From Paenibacillus sp. BSR1-1 (GTDB lineage: Bacteria; Bacillota; Bacilli; Bacillales; Cytobacillaceae): a stretch of DNA of 64,000 nucleotides. A program made the position numbers and the translations under genes. The DNA lies in the NCBI RefSeq assembly GCF_030403775.1, contig NZ_JAQMWQ010000003.1, forward strand, positions 62,001-126,000, written 5' to 3'. Positions within the stretch are counted from its first letter, which is position 1. Each line of letters begins with the position of its first letter. Shown one piece after another: positions 42,692-52,745 of this stretch. A model generated the notes under the pieces. It had not been told where the DNA came from. It saw only the letters and a program-made list of their open reading frames with translations, and made no database searches.

Positions 42692-45112
42692 GTGAAAAAA
42701 GTAGCGTTTAATCGTACTGAATTAACAAAATTGGATCAACAACAAAGCAAAAGTAACATGATCAAAGAACATGGAAACGTGTTTCCTTCTCAAACAAATT
42801 CCATTCAAGTTGATAGCAGTTTAATTAGACCCAGCTCTGATCGTGAAGAAGGTAGGAAAGTAGAGATCTCCCCTGATTTGTATAATTTTTACCAATGGGA
42901 CATTAAGCGAGTAACACATTACGGAGCTAGCTTTAAAAATAATAGTGGAACTCAAAATGTTGTTGTAGGGATTATCGATACAGGTGTTGATTATACTCAT
43001 CCTGATTTAAAAAGAAATTATTTAGGTAGCAGAAACTACGTACCTGCAAATGCAAATGGGGATTCTTCAGAAACAGGAAGTTCAACCGATATCATGGACC
43101 GAAATGGACATGGAAGCTATGTAGCTGGTTCTATCGCTGGAAAAGGACGAATTATAGGAGTAGCTCCTGGAATTGGATATAAATCTTATCGTGTGTTTGG
43201 AGCAGAAGGTAGTGCTTCAACTTCTACCATCGCACAAGCGATAGTTGGGGCAACAAATGATGGTGTCGATGTCATTTCCATGAGTTTAGGCGGATATTCT
43301 GTAATGGGACAAATTTTTTGGACAGATCCAAGCACAGGGAAACGATATAACCTAGGAAATGAAGTGGCTGATTTCCTTCTATATAAAAGAGCTGTAAAAT
43401 ATGCCACTGATCATGGAATTACGGTGGTTGCTGCAGCAGGAAATGACGATATCAATATTACAGCAAAAGGGAAGGTAACAGATTTCCTTAACCAAGAGTA
43501 TGCGAAAGATGGTTATTCTTTTGTCGGGGCAGGCTTTGAGCAACCTGGATTAGATCCTGGTGTTATCACTGTTTCTGCTACAGGACCAATGGATACGAGA
43601 GCTTCTTATTCGAACTATGGCCCAGGTTCTATTGATGTAACGGCACCAGGCGGTGATGGCCAACGTTATGATAAAGGATTATGGTATTTAGATCTTAATA
43701 TGGGTGCTTATAAAGACAACGATTATATTTTCATGGCAGGGACTTCTATGGCAGCACCAAAAGTATCAGCTGTTGCTGCCTTACTTATTAACAAATATGG
43801 TAAGGTAGGACCTCAAAAAATTGCTCAGATGATTAGAGGTGGTGCTGAGGACATTGGCGAGCAAGGAAAAGATCAGTATTTTGGTAATGGAATGGTTCAA
43901 GCACCATATGAAAAAGAAGATCTTCCAGCTGAAGTAGAATGGCATAAGCAGTTTGGTGGAGCACTATGGGAAATGGGTTCGAAAGTTCACCAAACATCAG
44001 ACGGCGGCTATATTATGGTCGGAGCTTCTGAAACATTCTCAACAAAAGGTTACTTTTTAGATGAAGCAGCAGGCTTCTATAAACAAGATACGGATTTACT
44101 TGTTGTTAAGGTAGGGAAAGACGGTAGAACGGAATGGTATCGCCCACTAGGAAGTGAATCCTTACATGAATGGGGTAATGATATTATTCAAACGAAAGAC
44201 GGGGGCTACTTAGTATTAGGCTATTCCGGTAAAGATGATGGAGAAGAAACAACCGATGTATATTTAGTTAAATTATCGGCAACTGGAGAAACTCAATGGG
44301 AGAAAACAATCGGGACAAAGGATGTGTACGAAGGTGGTATTTCCTTCATGCAAACCCCAGATGATGGGTTTATCATGACAGGTTCAGTGGGAGTGAATGG
44401 AGGGAATGACATTCTCCTACTTAAAATCGACAAAAATGGGAATAAACAATGGGAAAAAACTTACGGTGGCGAAGCGTCTGATACTGGAAATAGGATAAAG
44501 GCAACAAGTGACGGAGGATATATCATTGCTGGGCAAACCTATTCCGTTCAACTTGGAAGAAAATCTGATTTCTATTTAGTGAAGGTAGATGGAAATGGAA
44601 ATCTACAATGGGAGAAGAAATTTGGTAAAGGGGATATGATAGAGGATTTCCTATATGACGTAGTAGAAACAGGTAATGGAGATTACATGCTAGTCGGAGA
44701 TTCAGAGACTATTACTTGGGTAGGAGGATTCTTTCCACAAATAGTGAGTAAGAGTTATTTTGCAAAAGTAAATAGCCAAGGTGAAATCAAGTGGGAAAAA
44801 TATGTAGGTGATGGTATTAACACCCAAGCTCCACAAAGCTTGATCAAAACGTCCGATGGAAATTACATGGCAGTTGGATATGAAAGATCTCCTGAACAAA
44901 ACGTTGATTTAGCTCTTTGGAAATGGAATGATAATGGAAATCAGATTTGGAAGAAAACGTATGGAGGTCCTTTAGCAGATTTTGGTCAGTCCATTGAAGC
45001 TACAAAAGATGGGGGCTATATCCTTCTTGGTCATACACATTCCTTTGCATCTGGTGATGTGTCCGATAGAGATATGTATTTAATAAAATTGAGTAGTGCG
45101 GTTAATAAATAA
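42692..45112 (+). CDS. Subtilisin-like serine protease with beta-propeller-like repeats, signal peptide missing
   Basis: 806 residues from GTG 42692. The S8 catalytic triad is present: Asp in VGIIDTGVDYTHPDL, His in NGHGSYVAGSIAG, Ser in AGTSMAAPKVSAVAALL. After about residue 410, seven repeats of 45-55 residues follow (TSDGGYIMVG, TKDGGYLVLGYS, WEKTYGG), which should form a propeller or lectin-like binding domain. Such proteases are exported, yet no signal peptide is encoded. The first codons overlap an unrelated 46-codon frame that looks like a repeat element, so the original 5' end was replaced. Catalytic residues are intact, but export is doubtful. The last 160 bp of coding sequence recur at 55267. 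Confidence 0.85.
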   Translation: MKKVAFNRTELTKLDQQQSKSNMIKEHGNVFPSQTNSIQVDSSLIRPSSDREEGRKVEISPDLYNFYQWDIKRVTHYGASFKNNSGTQNVVVGIIDTGVDYTHPDLKRNYLGSRNYVPANANGDSSETGSSTDIMDRNGHGSYVAGSIAGKGRIIGVAPGIGYKSYRVFGAEGSASTSTIAQAIVGATNDGVDVISMSLGGYSVMGQIFWTDPSTGKRYNLGNEVADFLLYKRAVKYATDHGITVVAAAGNDDINITAKGKVTDFLNQEYAKDGYSFVGAGFEQPGLDPGVITVSATGPMDTRASYSNYGPGSIDVTAPGGDGQRYDKGLWYLDLNMGAYKDNDYIFMAGTSMAAPKVSAVAALLINKYGKVGPQKIAQMIRGGAEDIGEQGKDQYFGNGMVQAPYEKEDLPAEVEWHKQFGGALWEMGSKVHQTSDGGYIMVGASETFSTKGYFLDEAAGFYKQDTDLLVVKVGKDGRTEWYRPLGSESLHEWGNDIIQTKDGGYLVLGYSGKDDGEETTDVYLVKLSATGETQWEKTIGTKDVYEGGISFMQTPDDGFIMTGSVGVNGGNDILLLKIDKNGNKQWEKTYGGEASDTGNRIKATSDGGYIIAGQTYSVQLGRKSDFYLVKVDGNGNLQWEKKFGKGDMIEDFLYDVVETGNGDYMLVGDSETITWVGGFFPQIVSKSYFAKVNSQGEIKWEKYVGDGINTQAPQSLIKTSDGNYMAVGYERSPEQNVDLALWKWNDNGNQIWKKTYGGPLADFGQSIEATKDGGYILLGHTHSFASGDVSDRDMYLIKLSSAVNK

Positions 45113-45157
45113 TCAAAAAAAATCGAACGTCCCAGTGATGGGACGTTCGATTTTTTT
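44951..45157 (+). repeat. Direct repeat copy 1: 3' end and terminator of the subtilase gene
   Basis: About 94 % identical by eye to 55267-55472, starting at AAGAAAACGTATGGAGG and running through the stop codon and terminator. The two copies bracket the hydantoin gene cluster. Confidence 0.9.
45117..45157 (+). terminator. Strong terminator of the subtilase gene
   Basis: AATCGAACGTCCC pairs perfectly with GGGACGTTCGATT around 6 bases, followed by T7. A copy with two stem mismatches lies at 55435-55472. Confidence 0.92.
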
Positions 45158-45472
45158 GTAGATTTTTAATAGTTTACAAAAACTTGAAAATCCTTTAATG
45201 AGTAAGGAGGACACATAAATATCCGATTAGGGGGCCGTCCACAGCCAATTGCCTGATGGGGAATTTGAGCTACTGTTAATTCCCAAAAGCAGGAAATATG
45301 AAAAATATAAATCCCATTGATCAACTAATGTTTCTACGATTATTTTACATGAAATAGGAGGGAAGTAATTTTTTCAACCTTAACAGGGTTTTTTAAAAAT
45401 GAGAATCTAAATTGGCACTATGAACACTTTTAAAAATATTTAGGAGGGATTTCTTTGTAATTTACAGAATAA
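45158..45472. other. Leader region of the first sigma-54 activator gene
   Basis: No gene. It contains two AGGAGG-like strings (45205, 45356) without a following reading frame, perhaps relics. Confidence 0.4.
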
Positions 45473-45506
45473 TTGTATAAATGCAATTATTAAGGCATTT
45501 CTGCAA
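45473..45506 (+). promoter_or_regulatory. Activator sites upstream of its own gene
   Basis: TTGTATAAATGCAA (45473-45486) and AGGCATTTCTGCAA (45493-45506) match the TTGCA-N4-TGCAA palindrome found before the hyu operon, with one and two changes. Binding here would give autoregulation of the activator. Confidence 0.5.
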
Positions 45507-45542
45507 TTGGAAAAATTTTAAAAATGATTGGAGGAACCCATT

Positions 45543-47246
45543 TTGTTTACGTTGCAAGAGCTAGGTGAAAAATTTCCATTTGGTTTGCTATTGGTCGATT
45601 TCAAAGGAAAAATTCAATATGCTAACCCCATTTGTGAAGGAATACTCAATTTGAAGAAGCCTTATATGAAATATATTCAAGAGGTATTACCGGGAAGTAA
45701 TATCATAAAAGTCATTAAGGATGGGATATTTGGGATACCTGAAAATATATCCAATACCAATATGTATGTGATGAGTATTTCTTTAGTTCAAGGAAAACTC
45801 GGTGGGATTCTTTTTTTAGATAATAATACCTATCAGATGTTCTTAGACAATTCTCCAAAAGTTAGGGACTTAAAACAGGAATTAGAAGCGATTATGAATT
45901 TGAGTGGTGAAATGGTTACGATCACGGATGGTGAAGGAATCATATTGCGTGCGAATAATACTTGTGAACAAATTCTCGGTATAAAGGAATTTGAAATAGT
46001 TGGAAAATCTGCTTCCGTTTTAGAGAAAAATGGGTTTATTAATGATTCTTCAACCCTTCATGTGATTCGGAAAAAACGTAAGGTAACTTTGAACCAAACA
46101 ACAAAAACGGGACGCCGATTGTTGGTTGAAGCGCATCCAATCTTTCATGCAGATGGGTCATTGAGCAAGATTATAAATATTTCAAAGGATGTAACAGAGA
46201 TTGCGAACCTTCAGAAGAAATTAGAAGAGACAAAAGCGGTTCTCGATTTTTATCAACAGCAGCTTCAAATTTTGGAAAAGAAGGATCATGGTTTAGTGTT
46301 TAAATCAAAATGCATGGAAGAGGTTTATGAGCTTGCTTGCAGAGTGGCAGATGTAGACGCCACCATTTATATCCATGGAGAAACCGGAGTCGGAAAGGAA
46401 GTATTGGCTAGAACGATTCACCAATTAAGTAATAGAAAGGATGCTCCTTTTATCAAAATAAATTGTAGTGCCATTCCGGAAAGTATTATGGAATCGGAAT
46501 TGTTCGGATATGCAAAAGGGACTTTTACTGGCGGGAATAAAGATGGCAAAAAGGGGCTGGCCCTGGCAGCTCATAAAGGCACTTTATTTTTGGATGAGGT
46601 CGGAGAATTACCGCTTAATTTACAAGCTAAATTACTGCAACTTTTGCAAGAAAAACAGTTTACCCCATTGGGAGAAACAAAGCCGGTCCAAGTGGATGTC
46701 CGTTTTATTGCCGCGACAAATCGGAATTTGAAGGATATGGTCAAAGAAGGTACATTCCGGGAGGACTTATTTTATCGTTTGTTTGTCGTTCCAATAATCA
46801 TTCCCCCTTTAGCTGAACGAAAAGAGGATGTCCCCTTTATGATCAGCCATTTTTTAGATAACTATAATCAAAAATACAAGCTCTATAAAACGATTGATAA
46901 AGAAGTTGTGCAGTTATTTATTGATTATGAATGGAAGGGGAATGTTAGAGAATTACAAAACACGATTGAGAGGCTTGTTCTTACATCTCCAACACAACAT
47001 ATTGACCTAAATTCTTTACCGGATACATTTATTACATCCTCAGTCAAAGCAATTGACAAAGTTCCTGAAAATTTAAATTTAAAGCAGCAAATGGAGTTAT
47101 TTGAAAAACAATTGATTCTTCAAGCATTGGAATCCTCATTCACAATGAAGGAAGCAAGTAAAAAACTAGGGGTAGATCCTGCTACTGTTACTAGAAAAGT
47201 GCAGAAGTACAACATAAAAATTGCAAAAATGCAATTTCAGTTGTAA
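45543..47246 (+). CDS. Sigma-54-dependent transcriptional activator of the hydantoin operon
   Basis: 567 residues from TTG 45543 (GGAGG 8 bases upstream). The N-terminal PAS sensor region covers about 1-95 and a second PAS about 110-225 (MVTITDGEGIILRANN). The AAA+ domain has Walker A HGETGVGKE, Walker B GTLFLDEVGEL and the arginine-rich sensor II; the sigma-54 contact loop reads GTFTGG instead of GAFTGA. A Fis-type helix-turn-helix (KKLGVDPATVTRKVQKYN) ends the chain. It should sense a small ligand through PAS and open the -24/-12 promoter at 47385. Its 3' end contains one of its own presumed binding sites. Confidence 0.9.
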   Translation: MFTLQELGEKFPFGLLLVDFKGKIQYANPICEGILNLKKPYMKYIQEVLPGSNIIKVIKDGIFGIPENISNTNMYVMSISLVQGKLGGILFLDNNTYQMFLDNSPKVRDLKQELEAIMNLSGEMVTITDGEGIILRANNTCEQILGIKEFEIVGKSASVLEKNGFINDSSTLHVIRKKRKVTLNQTTKTGRRLLVEAHPIFHADGSLSKIINISKDVTEIANLQKKLEETKAVLDFYQQQLQILEKKDHGLVFKSKCMEEVYELACRVADVDATIYIHGETGVGKEVLARTIHQLSNRKDAPFIKINCSAIPESIMESELFGYAKGTFTGGNKDGKKGLALAAHKGTLFLDEVGELPLNLQAKLLQLLQEKQFTPLGETKPVQVDVRFIAATNRNLKDMVKEGTFREDLFYRLFVVPIIIPPLAERKEDVPFMISHFLDNYNQKYKLYKTIDKEVVQLFIDYEWKGNVRELQNTIERLVLTSPTQHIDLNSLPDTFITSSVKAIDKVPENLNLKQQMELFEKQLILQALESSFTMKEASKKLGVDPATVTRKVQKYNIKIAKMQFQL

Positions 47247-47332
47247 ATACGCAATATCATTAATTGTTTGATTATTAGGAATTTTCCGGGTTATTTTTCT
47301 CTTTTGGTGGAAAATAAATTGCAATTCTGCAA
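47221..47332 (+). promoter_or_regulatory. Upstream activator sites of the hydantoin operon
   Basis: TTGCAAAAATGCAA (47221-47234, inside the end of the activator gene), TTGTAAATACGCAA (47241-47254) and TTGCAATTCTGCAA (47319-47332) share the palindrome TTGCA-N4-TGCAA. They lie 50-170 bp before the sigma-54 promoter, the usual position for enhancer-like sites. Confidence 0.7.
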
Positions 47333-47384
47333 ATATGATAGAAAACTCTTTATCTCGAATATTAATTTTTCAATATTTTTATAT

Positions 47385-47400
47385 TGGCACGGTACTTGCA
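47385..47400 (+). promoter_or_regulatory. Sigma-54 (-24/-12) promoter of the hydantoin operon
   Basis: TGGCACGGTACTTGCA is a perfect match to TGGCAC-N5-TTGCA. The start of transcription should fall near 47412, about 27 bases before the hyuA start. Confidence 0.92.
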
Positions 47401-47438
47401 TTATTAAGAAGTATAACAAAAAAGGGAGGAAATGCGTT

Positions 47439-49511
47439 ATGAAATTATTTGGCGTTGATGTAGGGGGCACTTTTACGGATGTTATCTTCAATGATACAGA
47501 AACACGATTTACGGCTATTCACAAAGTGCCAACCACTTCGGAAGACCCTTCTACAGGTGTTGTCCAGGGGATACTTGAACTTTGTGAGCGTGCGAATATT
47601 GAAAAGTCTCAAATCGACCATGTTTTTCATGGAACGACAATCGCTACTAATGCGATCTTAGAGTATGACGGAGCTAACACCGGTATGATCACGACCGAAG
47701 GATATAGGGATATCATCCATATCGGACGCCATCAGCGGCCTCAAAACTATTCTATTATGCAGGAAATCCCTTGGCAGGATCGTCCACTCGTGGAGCGGAG
47801 AAATCGGTTAGCCGTTGCAGAAAGAATGGGTCCGGCAAAAGATCAGGTTATTACCCCGTTAAATGAATATCAAGTCCGTGCGGCTGTTGCGGACTTAAAG
47901 GAAAAGGGTGTCGACTCTATTATTGTCAATTTCCTATTTTCCTATATTAATCCTGCACACGAACAAAGAGTAAAGGAAATCATTGAAGAAGAATATCCAG
48001 AAGCATTCATCACCATTTCATCAGACGTTTCTCCGCAATTCCGTGAATTTGAACGCTTTACAACTTCTTCTATAAACGGCTTTGTTGGACCTAAAGTTAA
48101 AAATTACATTCAGAATCTTGAACAGAGGCTGAAGGAAACCGGCATTCCAGCTGAATTACATATCATGTGCTCTAATGGAGGGGTAGCAACACCCAAAACG
48201 GTTTCGGAAAAGCCCGTAAGCACTCTTTTATCAGGCCCTGCTGCAGGAATATTAGGAGGCGTTTGGGCTGGTGAATTAACCAATCGTCAAAAATTGATCA
48301 CCTTCGACGTTGGCGGCACTAGCGCCGATATCGGAATCATTACCGACAGTAGTTATAGTGAATCTTCTGCCCGTGATACCTGGATTGCCGGATATCCTGT
48401 CATGGTGCCAATGATTGATATTCATACAATTGGAGCTGGAGGCGGCAGTATTGCCCACATCGATGAAGGTGGTGCGTTCAAGGTAGGCCCTCGAAGCGCA
48501 GGTTCCCGTCCGGGACCAGCTTGCTATGGCCACGGGGGATTAAAACCAACAGTAAGTGATGCCAATGTTGTACTGGGAAGGATCGATGAACATAACTTCC
48601 TTGGTGGAGAGATGAAGATCTATACGAATGCCGCTTACAAGGTAATTGATGAATTATCCGAAAAAATAGGATTAAGCAGAGAAAGGACAGCTGAAGGGGT
48701 TCTTCAAATCATGAATAACAACATGGCAAATGCCATCCGGGAAAAAACGATTCAAAAAGGGGAAGACCCAAGGGAGTTTTCATTGGTGGCCTTTGGCGGT
48801 GCAGGTCCGCTCCACGCTGTGGACGTCGCCCAAATTTTGAATATTCCGGAAGTCATCGTTCCATTGTATCCAGGCATCAATTGCGCAACAGGTCTATTAA
48901 CCACAGATTTAAAGTATGACGTCATCAAAACGGAGTTTATGTTAAGCACCAATATCGATTTCAACATTTTGAATGAAGACATTACTGTTTTGGAAAGCCA
49001 ACTGCTTCAACAATTGAAAGAGGATGGGGTAGCAGAACAGGATATTGAGATTCATCGCAGTGCCGATTGCCGATATGCTGGACAGGGATATGAACTGCGT
49101 ATTGATTTGCCGAATGGGCTGCTAGATCATGAAACAATCATTTTGGCATTAAATAGTTTCCACGAAAGCCATAAAGCGGAATATGGACACAACTTCTTGG
49201 AAAGCCCAATAGAGTTGGTCAACATTCGTGTAACTGGTTTGGGCTATATGCCAAAAATTGAAAAGAAGGCCGTTCATCATGAGTTTACATTAGAGGATGC
49301 CTTATTAAAAACTGGAGAAACGATTTTTAATATTAATGGAAGTCTTGAAAAGGTAGAGACAAAGTTTTACCAAAGAGAAAAGCTTCCTGTAGGTCAGGAA
49401 TTTTATGGTCCATGTATTGTTCTACAAAAAGATACAACCACTGTCATTCCTCCAAACTGCAGCGCTTATGTAGAGAAATACGGAAATATCATTATTAAGG
49501 TAGGTGTATAA
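47439..49511 (+). CDS. hyuA: ATP-dependent N-methylhydantoinase/oxoprolinase subunit A
   Basis: 690 residues from ATG 47439 (GGGAGG upstream, 27 bp after the expected transcript start). It is an ASKHA-fold ATPase: phosphate loop [16 protein letters not shown] at the N-terminus, [12 protein letters not shown], a second loop [13 protein letters not shown] near 290, and [11 protein letters not shown]. With HyuB it opens hydantoin-type or 5-oxoproline rings at the cost of ATP, giving N-carbamoyl amino acids. It is the first gene of a five-gene operon whose later genes encode a carbamoylase-type amidohydrolase, a permease and a racemase, which points to hydantoins rather than oxoproline. The exact substrate cannot be read from sequence. 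Confidence 0.93.
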   Translation: MKLFGVDVGGTFTDVIFNDTETRFTAIHKVPTTSEDPSTGVVQGILELCERANIEKSQIDHVFHGTTIATNAILEYDGANTGMITTEGYRDIIHIGRHQRPQNYSIMQEIPWQDRPLVERRNRLAVAERMGPAKDQVITPLNEYQVRAAVADLKEKGVDSIIVNFLFSYINPAHEQRVKEIIEEEYPEAFITISSDVSPQFREFERFTTSSINGFVGPKVKNYIQNLEQRLKETGIPAELHIMCSNGGVATPKTVSEKPVSTLLSGPAAGILGGVWAGELTNRQKLITFDVGGTSADIGIITDSSYSESSARDTWIAGYPVMVPMIDIHTIGAGGGSIAHIDEGGAFKVGPRSAGSRPGPACYGHGGLKPTVSDANVVLGRIDEHNFLGGEMKIYTNAAYKVIDELSEKIGLSRERTAEGVLQIMNNNMANAIREKTIQKGEDPREFSLVAFGGAGPLHAVDVAQILNIPEVIVPLYPGINCATGLLTTDLKYDVIKTEFMLSTNIDFNILNEDITVLESQLLQQLKEDGVAEQDIEIHRSADCRYAGQGYELRIDLPNGLLDHETIILALNSFHESHKAEYGHNFLESPIELVNIRVTGLGYMPKIEKKAVHHEFTLEDALLKTGETIFNINGSLEKVETKFYQREKLPVGQEFYGPCIVLQKDTTTVIPPNCSAYVEKYGNIIIKVGV

Positions 49512-49513
49512 TT

Positions 49514-51295
49514 GTGGCACAAACTTTAACAAACAAAATCGATCCAATTACAGTCCAAGTAGTCCTTGGTGCTTTAGAAAACGTGGCAGTTGAAATGGGG
49601 CACAAGCTTGCCCGGATGTCTTATTCCAGTATTATCCGCGAATCAGAGGATTTTGGCTGTGCGTTAGTGGATTTCAAAGGGCAGCAATTATGTGAGTCAT
49701 CACATAGTACACCGCTTCAATCTGGTCCTATTCCAGGATATGTACAAGGGATCCGCCAAATCATGGAGGAGAGAGGCGATACTTTCTATCCAGGTGATGT
49801 CATTATGCATAATTCACCGTATCACGGTGCATCGCATGGTCCGGATGTTGGGTTCTGCATTCCGGTATTTTATAAAGATGAGTTGATTGGCTTCTCTGTC
49901 ACTACTGCGCACCATCTTGATATCGGTGCATCTACACCGGGAAGCTGCGGAATTGTAGACGCTGTAGATGCGTATGCGGAAGGTCTTCAATTTAAGGCCA
50001 TCAAGGTGTATGAAAAAGGGGTTAAAAACCGATACATTTGGGATATTTTACGTGATAACATCCGGGCACCGAAATTGGTCGTTGGTGACATGGAGGCCCA
50101 AATCGCTGCCGCCAAAATAGGGGCACAAAGGTATATCGAAATTATTGAAAAGTATGGGTTGGACACGGTCCAAGCTGCCAGTGAAGAATTGATGAATTAT
50201 TCTGAGAAAATGATGAGAGAGGCAATTAAAAAGCTGCCAAATGGCGAATACTCAGCTGAAGGGTTTTTAGATGGATATTTGGATAGTGAAGATCCAGCTA
50301 AAAAGGATTTAAAAATTAAGGTGACGGTAAAGGTGGATGGAAGTGATTTAACGGTTGACTTGACAGGGACTTCACCACAAGTGCCAGATAGACCAATCAA
50401 TATGCCATTAATCGGGACTGTGGACATTGCCATTAATCTAACCCTAAGATCGATTTTATTGGATTCAACTGTATACGGGAACTTCCCGCAAAATTCTGGC
50501 TTGATCAGACCAATCAAGATTGTCGCTCCGAAAGGAACAATGTGTAATCCCATTTTCCCAGCACCGACAATCGCACGGTTCAACGGCGGGAATATCGTGG
50601 CCGATACCTTAATGAAAGCATTAGCCCAGGTGGTTCCACATCAGGTCAGTGCTGGTGTAGGAAACCTTCAAGTTGTCGCTTTTAGCGGCAAAGATAAAGA
50701 TGATAATTACTGGGTTTACATGGATATTATGGAGGGCAGCTACGGTGGAAGATATGGCATGGATGGCATGGATTCTGTCGACACTTTATACGCAAATACA
50801 AGGAATAATCCAATTGAAGATATTGAATCCCACTATCCATTAAGAGTAAACCGCTATGAGCTGAGAGATAACGAAAGTGCTCCAGGTAAGTGGCGAGGTG
50901 GAATTGGTTCCATTCGTGAGGTCACTTTCTTAGCAGAGGGAAGTGTTTCAGTGGAAGCCGACGGGTATAAGTACGCTCCTTGGGGTTTTAATGGAGGAAA
51001 ATCGGGTGCTGTAGGCAGCCTATCCCTTCGCGACAATGAAACGAATGAAGAAGTAAAACTTCCTTCCAAACTGCCAAATAGAAAGGCACATGAAGGCAGT
51101 ACCATCCAGCTTGTAGGTCCTTGCGGAGGCGGATATGGAAATCCGTTAGAAAGGGAATCGGAAAAGGTTCTTTCCGATTACCTAGATGGATTTATTTCAA
51201 AAGAACAGGCATTAACGGAGTATGGAGTTTTCATTAATGATGCAGATCAAATAGATTATGAGAAAACTAGCAAACTAAGAAACCAGTTGTGTTAA
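49514..51295 (+). CDS. hyuB: N-methylhydantoinase/oxoprolinase subunit B
   Basis: 593 residues, the catalytic partner of HyuA. Typical segments are the N-terminal IDPITVQVVLGALENVAVEM, the conserved HNSPYHGASHGPDVGFCIPV region near 100, TAHHLDIGASTPGS and the C-terminal glycine-rich GPCGGGYGNPLERE. The start (GTG 49514) is 2 bases after the hyuA stop, and the end runs into the ribosome site of the next gene; coupling is likely. Its length is normal for the family. Confidence 0.93.
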   Translation: MAQTLTNKIDPITVQVVLGALENVAVEMGHKLARMSYSSIIRESEDFGCALVDFKGQQLCESSHSTPLQSGPIPGYVQGIRQIMEERGDTFYPGDVIMHNSPYHGASHGPDVGFCIPVFYKDELIGFSVTTAHHLDIGASTPGSCGIVDAVDAYAEGLQFKAIKVYEKGVKNRYIWDILRDNIRAPKLVVGDMEAQIAAAKIGAQRYIEIIEKYGLDTVQAASEELMNYSEKMMREAIKKLPNGEYSAEGFLDGYLDSEDPAKKDLKIKVTVKVDGSDLTVDLTGTSPQVPDRPINMPLIGTVDIAINLTLRSILLDSTVYGNFPQNSGLIRPIKIVAPKGTMCNPIFPAPTIARFNGGNIVADTLMKALAQVVPHQVSAGVGNLQVVAFSGKDKDDNYWVYMDIMEGSYGGRYGMDGMDSVDTLYANTRNNPIEDIESHYPLRVNRYELRDNESAPGKWRGGIGSIREVTFLAEGSVSVEADGYKYAPWGFNGGKSGAVGSLSLRDNETNEEVKLPSKLPNRKAHEGSTIQLVGPCGGGYGNPLERESEKVLSDYLDGFISKEQALTEYGVFINDADQIDYEKTSKLRNQLC

Positions 51296-51309
51296 ACATG
51301 GAGGATACA

Positions 51310-52554
51310 ATGAAAACAATGACCATCAACAAAGAAAGGTTAAAGCTCCATATTGAACAGCTAGGTGAGATTGGAAAGACAGCCGATGGCGGAGTGCAGC
51401 GTCTTGCCTTAAGTAAGGAAGACCGCGAAGCTACTCTTTTGGTTGCCGAATGGATGAAAGAGGCCGGTCTATCGGTGAGACATGATCACTTTGGAAACTT
51501 GATTGGGCGAAAAGAGGGGCAGAATCCCTGCCTCCCGCCTATCATGATTGGTTCCCACATTGACTCTGTACGAAATGGCGGGAAGTTTGATGGGGTTATT
51601 GGAGTCCTTGCCGGGATCGAAATTGTTCATAAGTTAACCGAGTTGAACATCGTTCATGAACATCCAATTGAAGTGGTTGCTTTTTGTGAAGAAGAAGGCT
51701 CACGGTTTAATGATGGGTTATTTGGAAGCAGAGGCATGGTCGGTAAAGTAAAATATGAGGATCTGCAAAAATTGGATGAAAACCAAATATCGAGGTATCA
51801 AGCGCTTAAGACTTTTGGCTTCGGCATTGAACCTGATTTCATTGACCAATCAGTACGGAATAAGGGTGATATTAAGCAATATTTCGAGCTGCATATTGAG
51901 CAGGGGCCATTTTTGGAAAAGAATGATTACCCTGTCGGTATTGTCAGTGGGATTGCAGGACCTTCTTGGTCCAAGGTGAAGCTCGTTGGAGAAGCTGGTC
52001 ATGCGGGAACGGTTCCGATGAGTCTCCGCCGAGATCCCTTAGTGGGAGCAACGGAAATCATTCAAGAGCTAGAAAGACTTTGCATGAACGATCCTGAGGC
52101 ACCTACTGTAGGAACTGTCGGAATTATTTCAGCCTTCCCGGGCGGAGCCAACATCATTCCAGAATCAATCGAATTTACCCTTGATATTCGGGATATTGAT
52201 TTGGATAGAAGGAATCAAGTCGTCCGAAAAGTAGAGGAGAAGATTATTCAGGTTAGCAGGAACCGAGGGCTGGAATATGTCATAGACAAAAACATGGAAG
52301 CTCAACCCGTCAAGTGTTCAGAAAATCTAATCCAATCGTTGGTTGAAACAAGCAGGGATCTAGGGATGGAAGCACCCATCATGGTAAGCGGAGCAGGACA
52401 CGATGCCATGTTCTTGGCGGAAATTACCGAAATAGGCATGGTGTTTGTCCGATGCCGGAACGGAATCAGCCATAACCCAAAAGAGTGGGCAGAAATAGAG
52501 GATATCGCTGCCGGTACCAATCTGCTCTTTGAAACAGTTTTAAAGCATATATGA
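51310..52554 (+). CDS. N-carbamoyl-L-amino-acid hydrolase / allantoate amidohydrolase family
   Basis: 414 residues of the M20 metallopeptidase family. Metal ligands are visible in MIGSHIDSVRNGGKFDG (His, Asp) and in CEEEGSRFN (Glu pair). The dimerisation domain follows IEQGPFLEKNDYPVGIV, and GAGHDAMFL near the C-terminus carries the late His ligand. In a hyu operon this enzyme most likely removes the carbamoyl group from the product of HyuAB, releasing the amino acid, CO2 and ammonia. The ATG at 51310 is chosen because GGAGG precedes it. Allantoate hydrolysis is the alternative activity of the family. Confidence 0.9.
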   Translation: MKTMTINKERLKLHIEQLGEIGKTADGGVQRLALSKEDREATLLVAEWMKEAGLSVRHDHFGNLIGRKEGQNPCLPPIMIGSHIDSVRNGGKFDGVIGVLAGIEIVHKLTELNIVHEHPIEVVAFCEEEGSRFNDGLFGSRGMVGKVKYEDLQKLDENQISRYQALKTFGFGIEPDFIDQSVRNKGDIKQYFELHIEQGPFLEKNDYPVGIVSGIAGPSWSKVKLVGEAGHAGTVPMSLRRDPLVGATEIIQELERLCMNDPEAPTVGTVGIISAFPGGANIIPESIEFTLDIRDIDLDRRNQVVRKVEEKIIQVSRNRGLEYVIDKNMEAQPVKCSENLIQSLVETSRDLGMEAPIMVSGAGHDAMFLAEITEIGMVFVRCRNGISHNPKEWAEIEDIAAGTNLLFETVLKHI

Positions 52555-52558
52555 TGCA

Positions 52559-52588
52559 ACAGTATGGCAGTCATCGTTGACTGCCATA
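52559..52588 (+). promoter_or_regulatory. Perfect hairpin after the amidohydrolase gene
   Basis: GTATGGCAGTCA pairs with TGACTGCCATAC around 4 bases, but no T run follows. It may act as an RNA-stability or processing element between the enzymes and the permease. Confidence 0.55.
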
Positions 52589-52745
52589 CAAGGAGTTTAT
52601 CCAACGGAATTTTTCGGAATATTTTGTAAATTAAAACAATCTCCTAATGTCCACTTCAAAAAGACAATTTATACAAATTGTCCACGGATGGTGCCTGACA
52701 CCAAAACGGTGAAACCAAAATTAAAATTAAGGAGAAGTGATCCAG

